This document shows positions 54,647 through 64,000 of a DNA stretch of 64,000 bases, one piece after another. Positions within the stretch are counted from its first letter, which is position 1, and each line of letters opens with the position of its first letter. The stretch comes from Agromyces marinus. Its GTDB lineage: Bacteria > Actinomycetota > Actinomycetes > Actinomycetales > Microbacteriaceae. Both the position numbers and the translations under genes were made by a program. The stretch spans positions 310,001 through 374,000 of the forward strand of contig NZ_CP087879.1 in the NCBI RefSeq assembly GCF_021442325.1, in the 5' to 3' direction. A model generated the notes under the pieces. That model was not told the origin of the DNA, made no database searches, and was given only the letters and a program-made list of their open reading frames with translations.

Positions 54647-54686
54647 GCGGACCTCGGAATCCCGGACTCCGGGCTCCGAGGTCCGC
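54647..54686 (+). terminator. hairpin after flp (attenuator or stabilising stem)
   Basis: GCGGACCTCGGA (54647-54658) and TCCGAGGTCCGC (54675-54686) are perfect 12-bp reverse complements around a 16-nt loop that itself contains CCCGGACTCCGGG. It is followed by ATTGCC, not a T-run. Placement right after the abundant pilin gene fits partial termination or 3'-end protection of flp mRNA. Confidence 0.65.
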
Positions 54687-54708
54687 ATTGCCGTCCCTAG
54701 GAGGGTCG

Positions 54709-55089
54709 ATGCGCCGTCGGTCGCGTGAACGAGGTGCAGCAGCGGTCGAATTCGCCCTGATCATCCCGGTCCTGCTCCTGCTGGTGCTGGGAGTCATGGA
54801 ATTCAGCCGGCTGTACAACCAGCAGATCTCTCTGTCGAACGCAGCACGATCGGCAGCCCGGGTCATGGCCATTTCGAACGACCAGGGCGAAGCCGTCAAC
54901 GCTGCCATCGCCGCCGCGCCCGCGCTCAATCCATTGCTCAGCGCGGGGAACGTGGCGTTCAGCTCCGGGGCTTGCACCGCGGGTGCCATCATGAGCGTCA
55001 CCGTGACATACGAGTCGACGCTCCTCACTGGGGCGTTCGGCCCCGCGTTCAACCTGACCGGAGAGGCGGCGACACCATGCGGGGGCTGA
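54709..55089 (+). CDS. TadE-like minor pilin/pseudopilin
   Basis: This 126-residue protein has the TadE signature RERGAAAVEFALIIPVLLLL followed by LGVMEFSRLYNQQISLSNAA at its N-terminus, with the Glu typical of pilin-like processing. The remainder is extracytoplasmic with two cysteines. It has the best ribosome-binding site of the operon (AGGAGG 5 nt before the ATG at 54709). It is the first gene after the flp hairpin. It probably forms a minor pilus or tip component. Confidence 0.9.
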   Translation: MRRRSRERGAAAVEFALIIPVLLLLVLGVMEFSRLYNQQISLSNAARSAARVMAISNDQGEAVNAAIAAAPALNPLLSAGNVAFSSGACTAGAIMSVTVTYESTLLTGAFGPAFNLTGEAATPCGG

Positions 55090-56048
55090 TGAAGAGGATG
55101 CGCTCTGAGCGAGGTGCCACGGCCGCGACCTTCGGCTTGCTTCTCATCCCGTTGCTCGGGTTCGGCGCGATCGCCGTCGATGTGGGCGCCCTGTACGCAG
55201 AGAAGGCCGAACTGCAGAACGGTGCTGACGCCGCCGCGCTTCAGGTCGCGATCGCCTGCGCAAAGGACGAGGCCGCGCCCGATTGCATCTCCGCCGACCC
55301 GTCGGCGATCGCCGGCGCGAACGACTCGAGCGACGGTATCGCAGGCATTCAGGCGGTCGCTGTCGACACGACCGCCAATGTGGTCACCGTCACCACGAAC
55401 ACCGAGGACATCGGCGTTCGCCACCCGCTCGCGTCGATGATCCCCGGCATCGGCGACTCCACCGTCGTCACCGCTGACGGTGCAGCAGAGTGGGGCCAGC
55501 CAGTTCGCGGATCGACACTCGCGCTCGCAATCGGGTACTGCGAGTTCGCCGACCACCCCCCGCAGGATGGCGTAGCGAACCCGGTCAAGATCCTCGTGGA
55601 GTACAACACCGGCACACGGAGGAACTGCCCTGGTGCCTTCGCGCCCGGCGGCTTCGGCTGGCTCCCCTCGATCGACTGCTCGATCGAGATCGACGTCGCG
55701 AACCCCTGGGTGGCGAGCAAGCCCGGCAATAGCACGTCGGGCACGGGGTGCTCCGACACGTATATGGCCGACCTGATCGGCAAGACCGTCTTCATCCCGA
55801 TCTACGACGACTTCCGTGGCACCGGCTCCGGTGCCGATTTCCACATCGAGCAGTTCGCGGCATTCCTCGTCACCGGGTTCAAGGTAAGCGGTGGCAACTC
55901 GTACACCGACCCCGAAGCCCCGAGATGCACCGGCAGTTGCCGCGGTGTCCAGGGTCATTTCATGAAGTTCGTCTCAGTCGACGACGCCTTCGAACTCGGC
56001 GACGGCGTCGAGAACGGTGCGGCCGTCGTCCGGCTCACCCTCCCGTAG
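55077..56048 (+). CDS. TadG-like Tad-domain protein
   Basis: This 323-residue membrane-anchored protein starts with the Tad-domain signature SERGATAATFGLLLIPLLGF, then AVDVGALYAEKAELQNGADA. The large extracytoplasmic part (about residues 60-323) has at least eight cysteines, more than usual, such as in AIGYCEFADHP and RCTGSCRGVQGHF. ATG at 55077 overlaps tadE by 13 nt; ATG at 55089 is an alternative sharing one base with the tadE stop. Likely a pilus tip, adhesin or assembly protein, by analogy. Confidence 0.88.
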   Translation: MRGLMKRMRSERGATAATFGLLLIPLLGFGAIAVDVGALYAEKAELQNGADAAALQVAIACAKDEAAPDCISADPSAIAGANDSSDGIAGIQAVAVDTTANVVTVTTNTEDIGVRHPLASMIPGIGDSTVVTADGAAEWGQPVRGSTLALAIGYCEFADHPPQDGVANPVKILVEYNTGTRRNCPGAFAPGGFGWLPSIDCSIEIDVANPWVASKPGNSTSGTGCSDTYMADLIGKTVFIPIYDDFRGTGSGADFHIEQFAAFLVTGFKVSGGNSYTDPEAPRCTGSCRGVQGHFMKFVSVDDAFELGDGVENGAAVVRLTLP

Positions 56049-56095
56049 GCTGCCGTGGCAGGCCGACGCCAGTCTCCCTACAGAAAGGCCCCCAG

Positions 56096-56842
56096 GTGAT
56101 CCGGATCATCGGTGCGATCCTCGCAATCGTGCTCGCACTCGGCGGTGGCGCCGCCCTCTTCCTCTACGTCCAGTCGGCTGACCGGCGTGCCGCCGAGGGT
56201 GCGGAGTTCCAGCGCGTGTTCATCGTCACGGAGGCCGTGCCGCAGGGGACACCCGGCGAGGAGGTCTCCGCGTTCCTCGAGATCGACGAACTGCCGGCCA
56301 TCGCGATCCAACCCGACATCGTCACGGACCTGGCCGGGCTCGAGGGCATGGTCACCAACGCCGAGCTGCTCCCAGGCGAGCAGTTGCTCGAGGCACGGTT
56401 CTCCTCACCCGACGATCTCGCAGCCACGGGTGAGGTGGTCGTGCCTGAGGGGCTTCAGGAGATCACCGTGGCACTCGCTGTGGAGCGTGTCGTCGGAGGC
56501 GTCGTGGCGCCGGGCGATCTCGTTGGCATCGTTCTCTCGACGAACACCCAGTCAGTGCTGGCCAACGACGGCACCGCTCAGTCGCAGTTCGTCTACAACG
56601 GCATGCTCGTCACCCGTGTGACGGCGGGGCGGACGCTCACGACCGGAAGCTCCGACGACGAGAGCACCGAAGTCGGCGCCTTCCTGGTGACACTCGCGGT
56701 GACCGCACCGCAGGCCGAGAAGATCGCGTACGGCGCCGAGCAGCAGGAGGACGGCAACGCCGGGCTCTGGCTGACCCTCCAACCCGAGGGCACCGATACG
56801 GGTGGCTCCAGCCTCCGAAGCGGAGAGAACGTCTTCCAGTGA
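56096..56842 (+). CDS. CpaB/RcpC-like pilus assembly protein (SAF domain)
   Basis: This 248-residue protein has one N-terminal membrane helix (IIGAILAIVLALGGGAALFL), then a SAF-like domain (about residues 40-110, FIVTEAVPQGTPGEEV to LLPGEQLLEARF) and an RcpC-like domain (VVPEGLQEITVALAVERVVGGV). In diderms RcpC meets the secretin; in this monoderm it probably binds the pilus or cell wall. GTG at 56096 follows AAAGG. The end overlaps the next gene by 4 nt (GTGA). Confidence 0.88.
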   Translation: MIRIIGAILAIVLALGGGAALFLYVQSADRRAAEGAEFQRVFIVTEAVPQGTPGEEVSAFLEIDELPAIAIQPDIVTDLAGLEGMVTNAELLPGEQLLEARFSSPDDLAATGEVVVPEGLQEITVALAVERVVGGVVAPGDLVGIVLSTNTQSVLANDGTAQSQFVYNGMLVTRVTAGRTLTTGSSDDESTEVGAFLVTLAVTAPQAEKIAYGAEQQEDGNAGLWLTLQPEGTDTGGSSLRSGENVFQ

Positions 56843-58220
56843 CGTCCTACCTCCTCGTCAGTCGCAGCGCGGAGTACGAATCCCGGCTCCGTCGGCTCCT
56901 CGGTGCGCGACTCCAGGTCGTGCCGGGCGAGTATGTGACGTTCGGGCCGGATGCCGCGCTTCGCCAGGTCGACGGTGGGCCGAGGATCGCCTTGCTCGGC
57001 CCGCTGCTCAGCTACGAGGAGACGAAGGCGCTCATCGCCGAGCTCTCAGAGCGATACCCAGGCATCGGATTCATCGTCGTTCGCGAGCAGCGATCAGATC
57101 TCGAGGACTGGGTCGATGGCATGGAGATCCACGCGGTCCTGAGCCCGGAGGCTTCGGACAGCACGACGGAGTCCCTGCTCGAACGTCTCGATGAATGGCT
57201 CGTGACGTCGGGCCGCCTGCGGGAGCGCACCCAGGCCGAGATCGACGCGGAGACGCGCCGCGATGAGATCGCCGATGTCTTCGCGATGCTTGCGCCCGGC
57301 GTGCGTGCGGAGGAATCAGCGGGAGACGTCGGTGATGCAGTACGAGTCGAGCCGGAGCAGGGAGAGGATGAGGCCGAGGGTACGGCCGGCCCCGGCGTCG
57401 AGCCCGAAACCGAGCCCGAGCCGGACTGGGTGATCCCGCCGATGGGGCGTGGCATCCGATCCGAGGTCGTCGTGGTCGCCGCACCGAAGGGCGGGCAGGG
57501 GAAGACGACGACGGCGATCAACCTGTCGGCGGGTCTCGCCGAGGTGCACCCGAACTCCGTCGTCCTCGTCGATGCCGACGTGCAGTTCGGCGATATCGCC
57601 AATGCGCTCGACCTCCGACCGCAATACTCGCTCGCTGATGTCGTCGGCGTGGGCGACGATGAGGTCGCGATGAAGGCGCTGCTCACGCGGCACGACGACG
57701 ACTTCTTCGTCGTCGCGGCTCCGCCGTCGCCCGAACTGGCAGACGAGATCCCCCCGAGTGAACTCGGCGTCCTGATCCGTCGACTCGCCACGATGTTCCG
57801 CTACGTCGTCGTGGACACGACGCCGGGACTCGGCGAACACACGCTGGTCGCGCTCGAGCAGGCGACAGACGGCGTGTTCGTGACGAACATGACCGTCCCC
57901 AGCCTCAGAGCACTTCGCAAGGAGTTCGAACTGCTCGTCGACCTCGACTTGGTGCCATCGAACCGCCACGTCATCCTGAACTTCGTCGAGAAGAACACCG
58001 GAATCCTCCCGAAGGACGCCGCGCGCATCATCGGAGCACCGATCGATGTCGAGGTGCCGCGATCGATCGGCGCGGTCCTCGCATCCAACGCCGGAGTCCC
58101 GCTCATCCACAACGACGTCCGCGACCCCGCCGCCAAAGCGATCCGCACAGCCGTGCAGCGGATCGAACCGGCCGCCGTCCCCACCCGCAAGCGCATCCAC
58201 AGGAAAGCGAGGGCAGCGCA

Positions 58221-58224
<4 letters not shown>
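56839..58224 (+). CDS. TadZ/CpaE-like localisation ATPase
   Basis: This MinD/ParA-like ATPase targets the pilus machine to its cell site. Residues 1-120 resemble a degenerate receiver domain (YLLVSRSAEYESRLRRLL onward). An acidic linker (about residues 160-200, rich in Glu and Pro) follows. The C-terminal ATPase has Walker A APKGGQGKTTTAINLSAGL with Lys222 and VLVDADVQFGDIANALDLRP. The basic C-terminus is RKRIHRKARAAQ. At 461 residues it is longer than typical TadZ. GTG at 56839 and ATGA at its end give 4-nt overlaps with both neighbours. Confidence 0.9.
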
Positions 58225-59773
<1,549 letters not shown>

Positions 59774-59777
<4 letters not shown>

Positions 59778-60727
59778 GTCCGCTGCTCGCGATCGGTATC
59801 GCGTTCGTTCTGCTCGCGCTGCTCGCGCTCGTCCTCCTCGTGCTCTTCCCCCCGCCTCGCCGCATCGCAGTCGAACGTCGTCTGGCTCCGGGCGAGCAGT
59901 ACGTATCCGCAGTCACCCGTGCTACCGACAAGACGGTCGCCGTACTCGACTCGGCCATTGCCCAGCGCAATCGCGGATGGTTCAACGAGGAGCGGCTCGA
60001 GCTCGCCGGGGTTCGATCCACCCCATCCGGCGTCGTGCTCGTGACGTTCGGCCTTGCGGCGGTGCTCGCGTTGCTCGGCGTCCTCGTCGGGTTCGGGTCG
60101 TGGTTGGCGCTCGTCTGGGCACTTCTCTTCGCCGCCTTCGCTCCGGTGCTCGCAAACCTGTACCTGACGATTCGGACCGGCCGCCGCCGCGCTGCATTCG
60201 CGGACCAACTCGACGACACGCTGCAGTTGCTCTCAGGCAACCTTCGTGCCGGCCACGGGCTCACCCAGGCGCTCGACTCCGTGGCACGCTTCGCCGACCC
60301 GCCCACATCCGAGGAGTTCTCCCGGATCGTCAATGAGACGAGGATCGGCCGCGATCTCGGTGAAGCACTTCACGGCACTGCGGCACGAATGCGATCAGAC
60401 GACTTCACCTGGGCGGCACAGGCGATCGAGATCAACCGTTCGACGGGTGGAAACCTGGCCGAGACACTGCAGCGCACTGCCGCGACCATTCGCGAGAGAA
60501 ACCAGATCCGACGTCAGGTGAAGGCGCTGAGCGCTGAGGGGCGTCTGTCGGCCATCATCCTCATCGCCCTGCCCATCGCTGTGTTCTTCGGCGTGCTCAT
60601 CCTCCAGCCCGCATACCTCGCACCGTTCGTCGAGACGATCTTCGGTTGGATGGCACTCGCCCTCGCGGCAGTGCTCATGACCGTCGGGACCGTCTGGATG
60701 CTGTTCGCCGTGCGTGTGAAGTTCTAA
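59774..60727 (+). CDS. TadB-like pilus assembly membrane protein
   Basis: TadB is one of the two polytopic GspF-like platform proteins. The 317-residue protein has helices near residues 3-25, 90-130, 258-280 and 290-312. The GspF-type cytoplasmic domain contains QLDDTLQLLSGNLRAGHGLT, IGRDLGEALHGTAARM and NLAETLQRTAATIRERNQIR. ATG at 59774 overlaps the ATPase gene by 4 nt. It pairs with TadC encoded 11 nt downstream. Confidence 0.94.
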
Positions 60728-60738
60728 AGGGGCGCAGC

Positions 60739-61605
60739 ATGTGGATCCCGTACCTCGCCATCGCCGCCGTCACCCTGTCGATCGGCGCCCTCGTCTTCAT
60801 CGTGTTCACCACGATTCCGGTCAAGGCGGACGTCGTCGCAGCGGTGGCTCCGTCGTCCGAGGATGAACGCAAACGCGTCGAGCGCAACACCTTCTCGGAG
60901 ACCCTCGCAACGGTCATGCCTTCGGGCTACACGGGCTGGGTGCAGCGCAAGATCATCTATGCGGGAAGGGCCACATCGTGGACCGTCGGGGGCTTCCTGA
61001 TCGTCCGCCTCATCGTCTCGATCGTTGCGGTGCTCATCATCATCGGGGCTGTGGCGCTCAGCGCGGAATTGCTCCCCCGCATCATCGGCATCGCGTTCGG
61101 AGTCCTGATCTTCTTCGCGCCGGAGATCATGCTCAGCAGTCGAGCCGACGATCGACAGACCGCCATCCTGCTCGCACTCCCCGACACGCTCGACCAGATG
61201 ACCATCGCGGTTGAGGCCGGTCTGGGATTCGAGGCCTCGATGGCTCGCACCGCGCAGGGCGGGCGCGGCCCGCTCTCCGAGGAACTGATCAGGACGCTCC
61301 AGGACATCAGCATCGGACGATCGCGGTATGACGCCTACGCGGCGCTGCTCGCCCGCACCGACTGCACGGACCTCAAGCGCTTCGTGCGGGCCATCCAACA
61401 GGCGGACCGGTACGGCATCGCAATCGCCGACGTGCTCCGCGTGCAGGCCGGTGAAATGAGGATCAAGCGCCGACAGCGAGCCGAGGAATCGGCGATGAAG
61501 GTGCCCATCAAGGTCGTCTTCCCGCTCGTCTTCGCGATCCTTCCCGTGCTCTTCATCGTCCTGCTCTTTCCGGCGGTCGTCGGCATCATCGGTGCGTTCA
61601 GCTGA
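60739..61605 (+). CDS. TadC-like pilus assembly membrane protein
   Basis: TadC is the second platform protein. The 288-residue product has helices near residues 5-27, 84-105, 107-128 and 262-283. The GspF domain includes LPDTLDQMTIAVEAGLGFEA, SIGRSRYDAYAALLARTDCT and the characteristic RFVRAIQQADRYGIAIADVL, ending with KRRQRAEESAMKVPIKVVFP. ATG at 60739 has AAAGGGG at good spacing. It is the last gene of the tad operon; a C5/G5 hairpin follows. Confidence 0.94.
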   Translation: MWIPYLAIAAVTLSIGALVFIVFTTIPVKADVVAAVAPSSEDERKRVERNTFSETLATVMPSGYTGWVQRKIIYAGRATSWTVGGFLIVRLIVSIVAVLIIIGAVALSAELLPRIIGIAFGVLIFFAPEIMLSSRADDRQTAILLALPDTLDQMTIAVEAGLGFEASMARTAQGGRGPLSEELIRTLQDISIGRSRYDAYAALLARTDCTDLKRFVRAIQQADRYGIAIADVLRVQAGEMRIKRRQRAEESAMKVPIKVVFPLVFAILPVLFIVLLFPAVVGIIGAFS

Positions 61606-61630
61606 TCACCTCGCAAGCCCCAATAGGCTG

Positions 61631-61646
61631 ACCCCCGAGGGGGTTT
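61631..61646 (+). terminator. short G/C hairpin after tadC
   Basis: ACCCCC and GGGGGT flank GA, followed by TT. It can end the tad message. Because GAGGGGG is also the only ribosome-binding site of the hydrolase gene starting at 61651, and a TAGGCT box (61624-61629) precedes it, the stem may instead hide that site. Confidence 0.45.
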
Positions 61647-61650
61647 CGGC

Positions 61651-62748
61651 ATGGCGGAGGCGGTCGGCTGGCAGCCCGACGTGCTCGGGCCCGAATTCGA
61701 ACAGCTCGCGCTTCCGTTGGAGGACGACGACGAGGGCGAGGTCGTCGCGACGCTCGTCAGGTACGTGGGCGGCGGCGCGAGCGCGCCGGCCCGCCTGGAT
61801 GGCGCGGAGCACGTAGCGGGCACGGAACGTCGGCGCCGCTGGCGGTGGCCGTGGGAACGCGAGCCCGAGCCCGAACCCGAGCCGACTCCGCGCGGCGCGG
61901 CATCCGGATGCGACGTGCTCTACGTCCACGGCTGGAGCGACTACTTCTTCAATCCCGAGCTCGCGCGGTTCTGGAGCGACGCGGGGGCGCGGTTCTACGC
62001 GCTCGACCTGCGCAAGTACGGCCGCAGCCTGCGCGAATGGCAGACGCCCGGGTACACGATCGACCTCGGCACGTACGACGAGGACCTCGAGGCCGCGCTC
62101 GCCGTCATCGCGCGCGAGGGTGGGCCGGAGGCATCCGCTCGGCCCCTCATCCTGTTCGGGCACTCGACCGGCGGACTCACGCTCTCACTCTGGGCCGCCC
62201 GCAACCGCGGGCGCGTCGACGCGCTCGTGCTCAACAGTCCGTGGCTCGAGTTCCAGCTCAGCGGCATCGGACGGCAGGCGATCCAGCCGATGCTCGGGTT
62301 CCGGGCCCGGCTCGACCCGATGGGGGCGCTGCCGAACGTCGACCTCGGGTTCTACACGCGCTCGGTCGCGAAGGAGCAGGACGGCGAGTGGGAGTACGAC
62401 CACGCCTGGCGGCCCGACCGCGGATTCCGCACGCACCCGGCCTGGCTCGCGGGAATCCTGCGCGGGCACGCGACGATCTCCGCGGGCGTCGACGTCGGCG
62501 CGCCCGTGCTCACGCTGCTGTCGCAGCGGTCGGTGCTGCAGGCCGTCTGGGATGACGCGATGCTCTCCTCCGACATCGTGCTCGTCGTCGACGACATCGC
62601 CCGGCAGGCGGTCCGGCTCGGGCAGGCCGTCACGGTCGCCCGCATCGACGGGGCGCTGCACGACGTGTTCCTGTCGCGCGAGCCCGCGCGTGCGGCTGCC
62701 TACGAGGCGGTCACGCGTTGGCTCGAGGGGTACGGGCCGAGGCGGTGA
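61651..62748 (+). CDS. alpha/beta hydrolase (serine lipase/esterase-like)
   Basis: This 365-residue protein has an alpha/beta hydrolase core from about residue 85. CDVLYVHGWSDYFFNPELAR contains the oxyanion-hole HG, LILFGHSTGGLTLSLWAARN the GxSxG nucleophile elbow, and the late VARIDGALHDVFLSREPARA the catalytic His. The first 85 residues are unusual: an acidic start, then a basic/tryptophan cluster (RRRRWRWPWEREP) and an EPEPEP run. No signal peptide is seen. ATG at 61651 follows GAGGGGG. The stop abuts that of the convergent DUF4143 gene. Substrate unknown. Confidence 0.88.
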   Translation: MAEAVGWQPDVLGPEFEQLALPLEDDDEGEVVATLVRYVGGGASAPARLDGAEHVAGTERRRRWRWPWEREPEPEPEPTPRGAASGCDVLYVHGWSDYFFNPELARFWSDAGARFYALDLRKYGRSLREWQTPGYTIDLGTYDEDLEAALAVIAREGGPEASARPLILFGHSTGGLTLSLWAARNRGRVDALVLNSPWLEFQLSGIGRQAIQPMLGFRARLDPMGALPNVDLGFYTRSVAKEQDGEWEYDHAWRPDRGFRTHPAWLAGILRGHATISAGVDVGAPVLTLLSQRSVLQAVWDDAMLSSDIVLVVDDIARQAVRLGQAVTVARIDGALHDVFLSREPARAAAYEAVTRWLEGYGPRR

Positions 62749-63987
62749 TCACGGGCCGAGGGCCGACACCGCGACGACATTGACCCCATCGCTCCGGCGG
62801 TACGACGGGCCGCTGCCCGTGATGACGGTGAGCGTCGGTCTCGACTCGCCGCGGGCAGCGACCGCGGCGAATCGCAGCAGCCCCGCAGCGGCCCGCTCGA
62901 CCACCTCGTCTGCGGAGCCCAGCTTCACCTCGAATGCGTGCCATGTCGAGTCGGGACCCTGCACGATGGCGTCCACCTCCCGGCCCGCGGAGTCGCGCGC
63001 GTGGAAGACCGACCCGCCGTGCTGCTGTGCGTAGATGCGCAGCTCGTGCACGACCAGCGACTCGAACAACTGGCCTGCGAAGGCGGCATCGTTCCGGAGC
63101 GCTGAGGGATCTGCGCGCAGGAGCGCGACGGCGAGGGCCGGGTCGCAGAAGTGCCGCTTCGGCTCCTTGCGGAGCGTGGCCGACGATCGAAGATGTGCCG
63201 ACCACGCCGGTTGGTCCTCCACCACGAAGATCCGCTCGAGCGCGGCGAGATAGGCGCGAACCGCATCGCGTGAGAGGGAGGCCTCGTCGCGGGCGAGCGT
63301 CGAGATCGACGCCTCGGTCGCCGTCGATCGCGCGAGCGCGGCGAGGAGCCGCCGGACCCGGATCGGGTCGCGTGCAACGCCATCGGCGAGCTGCACGTCG
63401 ACCTCGGCCACGGCCTGGACGTAGTCGCGCAGGTTCGCGAGGGCATCCTCGATCGTGAGATCCTGGAACGCCGGCCATCCGCCACGGGCGATGCGTTCGA
63501 GCAGCGGCAGGTAGCCGAGGTCCTGGGCAGCCGCTCGCGGCGGATCGTCGGCGATGAGCCCGGCGAATGAGACGACGCCGGTCGAGTGCCCGGTCTCGAC
63601 GAGCGTCATCGTGCGCATCCGCAGGCGCGCGAAACGCCCGGCACCGGAGTGCCGCGTCGCGTTCACGGAGGGAGCGGACGACCCGGTGAGGATGAACTGG
63701 CCCGGTGCATGCCGTTCGTCGACCGCGCGGCGGACCGAGTCCCAGAGTCGAGGCTGCCACTGCCATTCGTCGAGCAGCCGAGGCGCTGCGCCGTCCAGCA
63801 CGAGCGCAGGGTCGATCTCCATCAACTGCGCCACACCGGGGTCGGTGTCGACGTGACTCACGCTCGCGGCTCGCTGCAGCGCGGTCGCGGTCTTCCCGCA
63901 CGCCTTCGGCCCCTCGATGAGGACGGCCCCCGCGCGCCGCAGGGCGGAGTCGAGTTCTGCGTCGACGTGCCGCGGTGCGTAGTCCAT
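62749..63987 (-). CDS. AAA ATPase with DUF4143 domain
   Basis: This 412-residue protein combines an AAA_14 ATPase and a C-terminal DUF4143 domain. Walker A is GAVLIEGPKACGKTATALQR and Walker B is in APRLLDEWQWQPRLWD. ILTGSSAPSV is the sensor strand. The DUF4143 part ends in a PD-(D/E)xK-like pattern: GREVDAIVQGPDSTWHAFEVKLG. Such genes are common single-gene accessory loci of unclear role, sometimes linked to toxin-antitoxin-like behaviour. ATG at 63987 follows AGAGGAAA. It converges exactly with the hydrolase gene (TGA then TCA). Confidence 0.92.
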   Translation of the reverse strand: MDYAPRHVDAELDSALRRAGAVLIEGPKACGKTATALQRAASVSHVDTDPGVAQLMEIDPALVLDGAAPRLLDEWQWQPRLWDSVRRAVDERHAPGQFILTGSSAPSVNATRHSGAGRFARLRMRTMTLVETGHSTGVVSFAGLIADDPPRAAAQDLGYLPLLERIARGGWPAFQDLTIEDALANLRDYVQAVAEVDVQLADGVARDPIRVRRLLAALARSTATEASISTLARDEASLSRDAVRAYLAALERIFVVEDQPAWSAHLRSSATLRKEPKRHFCDPALAVALLRADPSALRNDAAFAGQLFESLVVHELRIYAQQHGGSVFHARDSAGREVDAIVQGPDSTWHAFEVKLGSADEVVERAAAGLLRFAAVAARGESRPTLTVITGSGPSYRRSDGVNVVAVSALGP

Positions 63988-64000
63988 GCCGTTTCCTCTG

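Overview
The window is one contiguous stretch of a high-GC actinobacterial chromosome. Protein family content, an rRNA operon with no tRNA in its 16S-23S spacer, menaquinone biosynthesis genes and many GTG starts point to the family Microbacteriaceae. An Agromyces-like genus is my best guess from the 16S text, not a tested assignment. No phage, transposase or CRISPR array is visible; the window reads as core chromosome with a few accessory patches.

Layout. 0-13.6 kb: a DUF998-like membrane protein, an acetyltransferase, a MarR regulator, a winged-helix regulator without receiver domain, upp, tadA, a NarL-type two-component pair, a glutamine amidotransferase, a cation-efflux protein, proC, a GH20 hexosaminidase and the rRNA methyltransferase rlmC. 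13.7-19.8 kb: a Trk/Ktr-type potassium uptake pair, an ArsR-type regulator, an acetyltransferase, a gene-free repeat block (17.5-17.9 kb), the 32-residue ribosomal protein bS22, a glutaredoxin-like protein and a cation/proton antiporter. 19.8-26.1 kb: aspS and, divergently, a phosphatase followed by a cytochrome c maturation operon (TlpA/ResA-like lipoprotein, CcdA, ResB, CcsB/ResC). 26.1-32.1 kb: rRNA operon (16S, 23S, 5S) with promoter, boxA-like motifs and terminator. 32.1-51.1 kb: menaquinone genes menC, menB, menE, menA, menD, menF, menG and a long-chain polyprenyl diphosphate synthase, interleaved with PPK2, DUF427, DUF4229 and two secreted proteins, then an ABC exporter with its TetR regulator and an FprA-like ferredoxin-NADP reductase. 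51.1-53.5 kb: two paralogous secreted proteins flanking an HTH-MNT/HEPN toxin-antitoxin pair. 53.6-61.6 kb: a complete monoderm Tad/Flp pilus locus. 61.6-64 kb: an alpha/beta hydrolase and a DUF4143 ATPase.

How the genes work together. The menaquinone genes supply the respiratory quinone: MenF, MenD, MenC, MenE and MenB make dihydroxynaphthoate, the polyprenyl synthase makes the side chain, MenA joins them and MenG methylates. The ResA/CcdA/ResB/ResC set matures cytochrome c downstream of that quinone. Many genes have a TANNNT -10 box 6-8 nt before the start codon and therefore probably make leaderless mRNAs.

Most interesting signals. (1) A CCCC-N4-GGGGG inverted repeat lies 23-25 nt upstream of a TAG-type -10 box at four promoters: both secreted paralogs, the flp pilin, and one site at 1.34 kb with no gene downstream. 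This suggests a small regulon linking the Tad pilus to adjacent secreted proteins. (2) The two paralogs share a 106-bp tract with only two differences. (3) The HTH-MNT/HEPN module nested between them has a perfect operator-like palindrome touching its start codon. (4) Two 56-bp palindromic elements near menaquinone genes have conserved stems and unrelated loops. (5) A repeat block has one palindrome arm expanded into a 21-bp tandem array. (6) The exact 16-bp palindrome GGATGCCGCGGCATCC occurs in four unrelated genes.
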